NCBI GenBank assembly: GCA_025362895.1 | Contig: JANYFA010000035.1 | Coordinates: 1-54,439 of the forward strand | DNA length: 54,439 nucleotides | Source of the DNA: Sphingomonadaceae bacterium | GTDB lineage: Bacteria > Pseudomonadota > Alphaproteobacteria > Sphingomonadales > Sphingomonadaceae | Reading direction: 5' to 3' | Shown: positions 52,630-54,439 of the stretch, piece after piece | How the letters are laid out: each line of letters starts with the position of its first letter | Position numbering within the stretch: the stretch's first letter is position 1 | The notes under the pieces: model-generated | The model's input: only the letters and a program-made list of their open reading frames with translations | Database searches by the model: none | Told to the model about the DNA's origin: nothing | Made by a program: the position numbers and the translations under genes

Positions 52630-53178
52630 CTAGCGGTCGCGGCGCAGTGCGGCAAACGGATTGGCGCGCGCCTTGTCGGCAGCCGCCATCGCGGCGGCGT
52701 CGGCCTCGGAGATGACGAAGCGTGCGGCGGCGGCCCGACCATCGGCGGGCGCACGCGGATACGGATCGAGGGCGAGACCGAGCGATTGCGCCATCGCCTC
52801 GCCCAGGTCGAGGGCATCGCCGTCGAGCGGCAGAACGTCGAGGTCGGTTCCCGTCAGCTCGATATCGGCGTCGGCAGGCGTAGCGCCCGAGGTGGCGGCA
52901 TCGCTGAAGCGCAGGTCGATCTCCTCCGCCAGCGCAAACGCGACCGGCTCTGACGAAAAGACGCAGGCCTGCGCGCCGTGCGCCGTCAGCGTTCCCGTCA
53001 CCCGGATGCCCGCCGCGTCACGAACCACGCTCAGATTTGCCGCCAGATCGGCGAGCGCAAGAATATCGAACCGCTTTGCCAGCGCCGCGCATTCATCCGC
53101 GGTCGCGATGACAACCTCGCGCCGCGGGATGATGCCGATTTCACTGGCCCGGGCGATGCGCGATAGTTCGGGCGTCAC
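52630..53178 (-). CDS. YceD family protein (DUF177)
   Basis: A 182-residue protein of the YceD/DUF177 family, linked with 23S rRNA or ribosomal-protein L32 expression in several bacteria. Seen are ELSRIARASEIG at the start, CAALAKRFDILAL, IRVTGTLTAHGAQACVFSSEPV with the single conserved Cys, and the acidic DLGEAMAQSLGLALDPYPRAP, which is the most conserved family block. The GTG at 53178 overlaps the UQCC stop in GTGA; an upstream ATG at 53256 is unlikely. The C-terminus NPFAALRR is typical. Usually plsX and rpmF follow; here terC does. Confidence 0.92.
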   Translation of the reverse strand: MTPELSRIARASEIGIIPRREVVIATADECAALAKRFDILALADLAANLSVVRDAAGIRVTGTLTAHGAQACVFSSEPVAFALAEEIDLRFSDAATSGATPADADIELTGTDLDVLPLDGDALDLGEAMAQSLGLALDPYPRAPADGRAAAARFVISEADAAAMAAADKARANPFAALRRDR

Positions 53179-53693
53179 AAGCTGCCTGCGTCGAGGTCGG
53201 CACGGGGTAGCGACGCGATGCGCGCCGCGAGCGATCGGACCCGACGCGCCGCCCAATCGACCGCAGCCGGATCGACAGCGACCCCCCGATACAGATTGCG
53301 GGCGAGGGCGTCGCCAAGGTCTTCGCCGCCGCCCAGTGCGTCGCGATAGGCGCCCAACCGCCCCCCGAGCGCCGACACCATCTTCCCGACCTGCTTGCCG
53401 ACCGTCGGATCGCCGATACCAAGTTCGCGCAAACTACCGTCCATGTCGGCGATGAAGCGTTCGGTCAGGTCGGCCGAGAACTGTCGCGCCCCCCCGGCGT
53501 CGCCCTCCGATTCGAGTCGGAGGAGGACCAGGGCGAGGACCAAGGCGACGGCATCGAACCGGCCATCGACGGTGTCGGGGACGCTCCCGGCCATATACCA
53601 ATCGGGCTGGCGCGCCTCGACAACGATGGCGCGGTAGAGGGCATCACCGGGCAAAGCCGGCGTCGGGCGGAAGAGTCGGGCGAGGAGAGACAT
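53175..53693 (-). CDS. CBP3/UQCC-family ubiquinol-cytochrome c chaperone
   Basis: A 172-residue protein of the alphaproteobacterial/mitochondrial CBP3 family, which helps cytochrome b of complex III assemble. Visible blocks are LYRAIVVEARQPDWY, VDGRFDAVALVLALVLLRL, FIADMDGSLRELGIGDPTVGKQVGKM and FGGRLGAY-like GGRLGAYRDAL. The ATG at 53693 is supported by the typical MSLLARLF beginning; the track to 53801 runs into the bamE promoter. It overlaps YceD by 4 bp and is divergent from bamE, an arrangement widespread in alphaproteobacteria. Confidence 0.93.
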   Translation of the reverse strand: MSLLARLFRPTPALPGDALYRAIVVEARQPDWYMAGSVPDTVDGRFDAVALVLALVLLRLESEGDAGGARQFSADLTERFIADMDGSLRELGIGDPTVGKQVGKMVSALGGRLGAYRDALGGGEDLGDALARNLYRGVAVDPAAVDWAARRVRSLAARIASLPRADLDAGSL

Positions 53694-53772
53694 GGCAGCC
53701 TTGTCGGAATGGTCGGTTATCGCATATTGAGACGATGGCCCGTCGGCGCAACGCCCGGGTGCAGGAGTGCCG

Positions 53773-54255
53773 ATGCGTCCTTTTCCCCTCTTCGCGATCA
53801 CCGCTCTCCTCGTTGCTGGCGGTTGTTCGACGATTCGCCAGAACCAGGGCTATATTATCGACGGGCCGCTGCTCGCGTCGGTCCAGCCGGGCGTCGACAA
53901 CAAGAATTCGGTCGAAAAGACGCTGGGCCGCCCGACCTTTGCCGGGCAGTTCAACAGCAATGATTGGTATTACGTCTCGCGCAACACGCGCCAGATCGCC
54001 TTTCTCCAGCCCAAGGCGATCAGCCAGTCGATTACCAAGATCAGTTTCGACGCCAAGGGCAATGTGACCAAGATCGACACACGCGGCCTCGAACAGGTCG
54101 CCAGTATCCATCCGGTGCGTGACAAGACGCCGACGCTGGGCCGCAACACCGGCCTTCTTGAGGACATCTTCGGCGGCGTTGGCGCCCTCGGCTCCGGTAC
54201 CCAGACGAACGACTCGGCGGGCGGAACCAGGACCGGCCGCGACGGACCGAAATAG
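53773..54255 (+). CDS. bamE: Outer-membrane assembly lipoprotein BamE (SmpA/OmlA)
   Basis: A 160-residue lipoprotein of the BAM complex, which inserts beta-barrels such as the TonB receptors in this window. ATG 53773 has AGGAG five bases upstream; a GTG six bases earlier overlaps that site. The signal ends LLVAGGCSTI with lipidated Cys. The core shows GVDNKNSVEKTLGRPTFAGQF, WYYVSRNTRQIAF and ITKISFDAKGNV, all conserved. The tail after residue 110 is longer than in enterobacteria, with TPTLGRNTGLLEDIFGG typical of alphaproteobacteria. Divergent from the UQCC gene. Confidence 0.95.
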   Translation: MRPFPLFAITALLVAGGCSTIRQNQGYIIDGPLLASVQPGVDNKNSVEKTLGRPTFAGQFNSNDWYYVSRNTRQIAFLQPKAISQSITKISFDAKGNVTKIDTRGLEQVASIHPVRDKTPTLGRNTGLLEDIFGGVGALGSGTQTNDSAGGTRTGRDGPK

Positions 54256-54323
54256 GACCAATGCCTACGGGACTGAGCGCGGGTACGGCACGATCAACGA
54301 AGCGATGCTCGGCTGATAAACGC

Positions 54324-54398
54324 TGGCTGGGGCGGCAGGATTCGAACCTGCGGATGCCGGTACCAAAAACCGGTGCCTTACCACTTGGCGACGCCCCA
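54324..54398 (-). tRNA. tRNA-Gln (anticodon TTG)
   Basis: On the minus strand a 75-nt cloverleaf is complete. The acceptor TGGGGCG pairs with CGCCCCA, discriminator G is followed by an encoded CCA, the D arm has GCCAAGTGGTAAGGC, the anticodon stem CCGGT/ACCGG holds loop TTTTGGT with TTG, and the T arm has GGTTCGAATCC. It reads CAA glutamine codons. It is convergent with bamE with 68 bp between. Confidence 0.96.
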
Positions 54399-54439
54399 GT
54401 GGCGGCGGTCAGCGGCTTCTACGCGCTGGGACGCGCATG

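Overview
This is a GC-rich chromosomal window from an alphaproteobacterium, most likely of the order Sphingomonadales. The evidence is four large TonB-dependent receptors, ATP12-type and CBP3-type (ubiquinol-cytochrome c) chaperones, a propionyl-CoA carboxylase pair, and a bamE / UQCC / YceD neighbourhood. Coding density is very high, many genes overlap by 4 bp (ATGA or GTGA), and antisense frames are open over long stretches.

Layout. 1-5417: a probable carbohydrate locus with a cut-off aldo/keto reductase, a Gfo/Idh/MocA oxidoreductase, a TonB receptor and a hexuronate-type MFS permease. 5515-8492: an orphan sulfonate-type binding protein, a PHB-depolymerase-family esterase behind a perfect palindrome, and an RNase H-like unknown. 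8524-11938: a tightly overlapping housekeeping operon (crcB, RluA-type pseudouridine synthase, PaiB-like flavin protein, HAD phosphatase, ATP12 chaperone). 11962-16085: pccB and pccA, separated by 581 bp with hairpins and a probable gene remnant. 16132-17214: ada.

17275-33853: the most unusual region. A minus-strand run reads response regulator, histidine kinase, a secreted protein with two similar halves, a YncE-like beta-propeller, a TonB receptor, then a complete tripartite RND pump. Divergent from the kinase pair lies a second YncE-like propeller with a 2-hydroxycarboxylate (citrate/malate) transporter. Next comes a ThuA-like secreted protein with cytochrome b561. Direct repeats of GTCAG type spaced by exactly 11 bp, as OmpR-family regulators use, occur both in the divergent promoter and upstream of the ThuA-like/b561 pair, suggesting one regulon that joins uptake, efflux, carboxylate transport and a membrane redox protein.

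34019-47139: two more TonB receptors, a TPR-sulfotransferase preceded by a 33-codon leader ORF and an 11-bp-stem hairpin, a three-gene operon (M20 metallopeptidase, Rieske oxygenase, FAD oxidoreductase) and a convergent APC permease. 47271-51031: a complete sulfate ABC importer (sbp-cysT-cysW-cysA), convergent with methylthioadenosine phosphorylase. 51985-54398: TerC, YceD, UQCC chaperone, bamE and tRNA-Gln(TTG).

I see no rRNA, CRISPR array, transposase, integrase or prophage genes.
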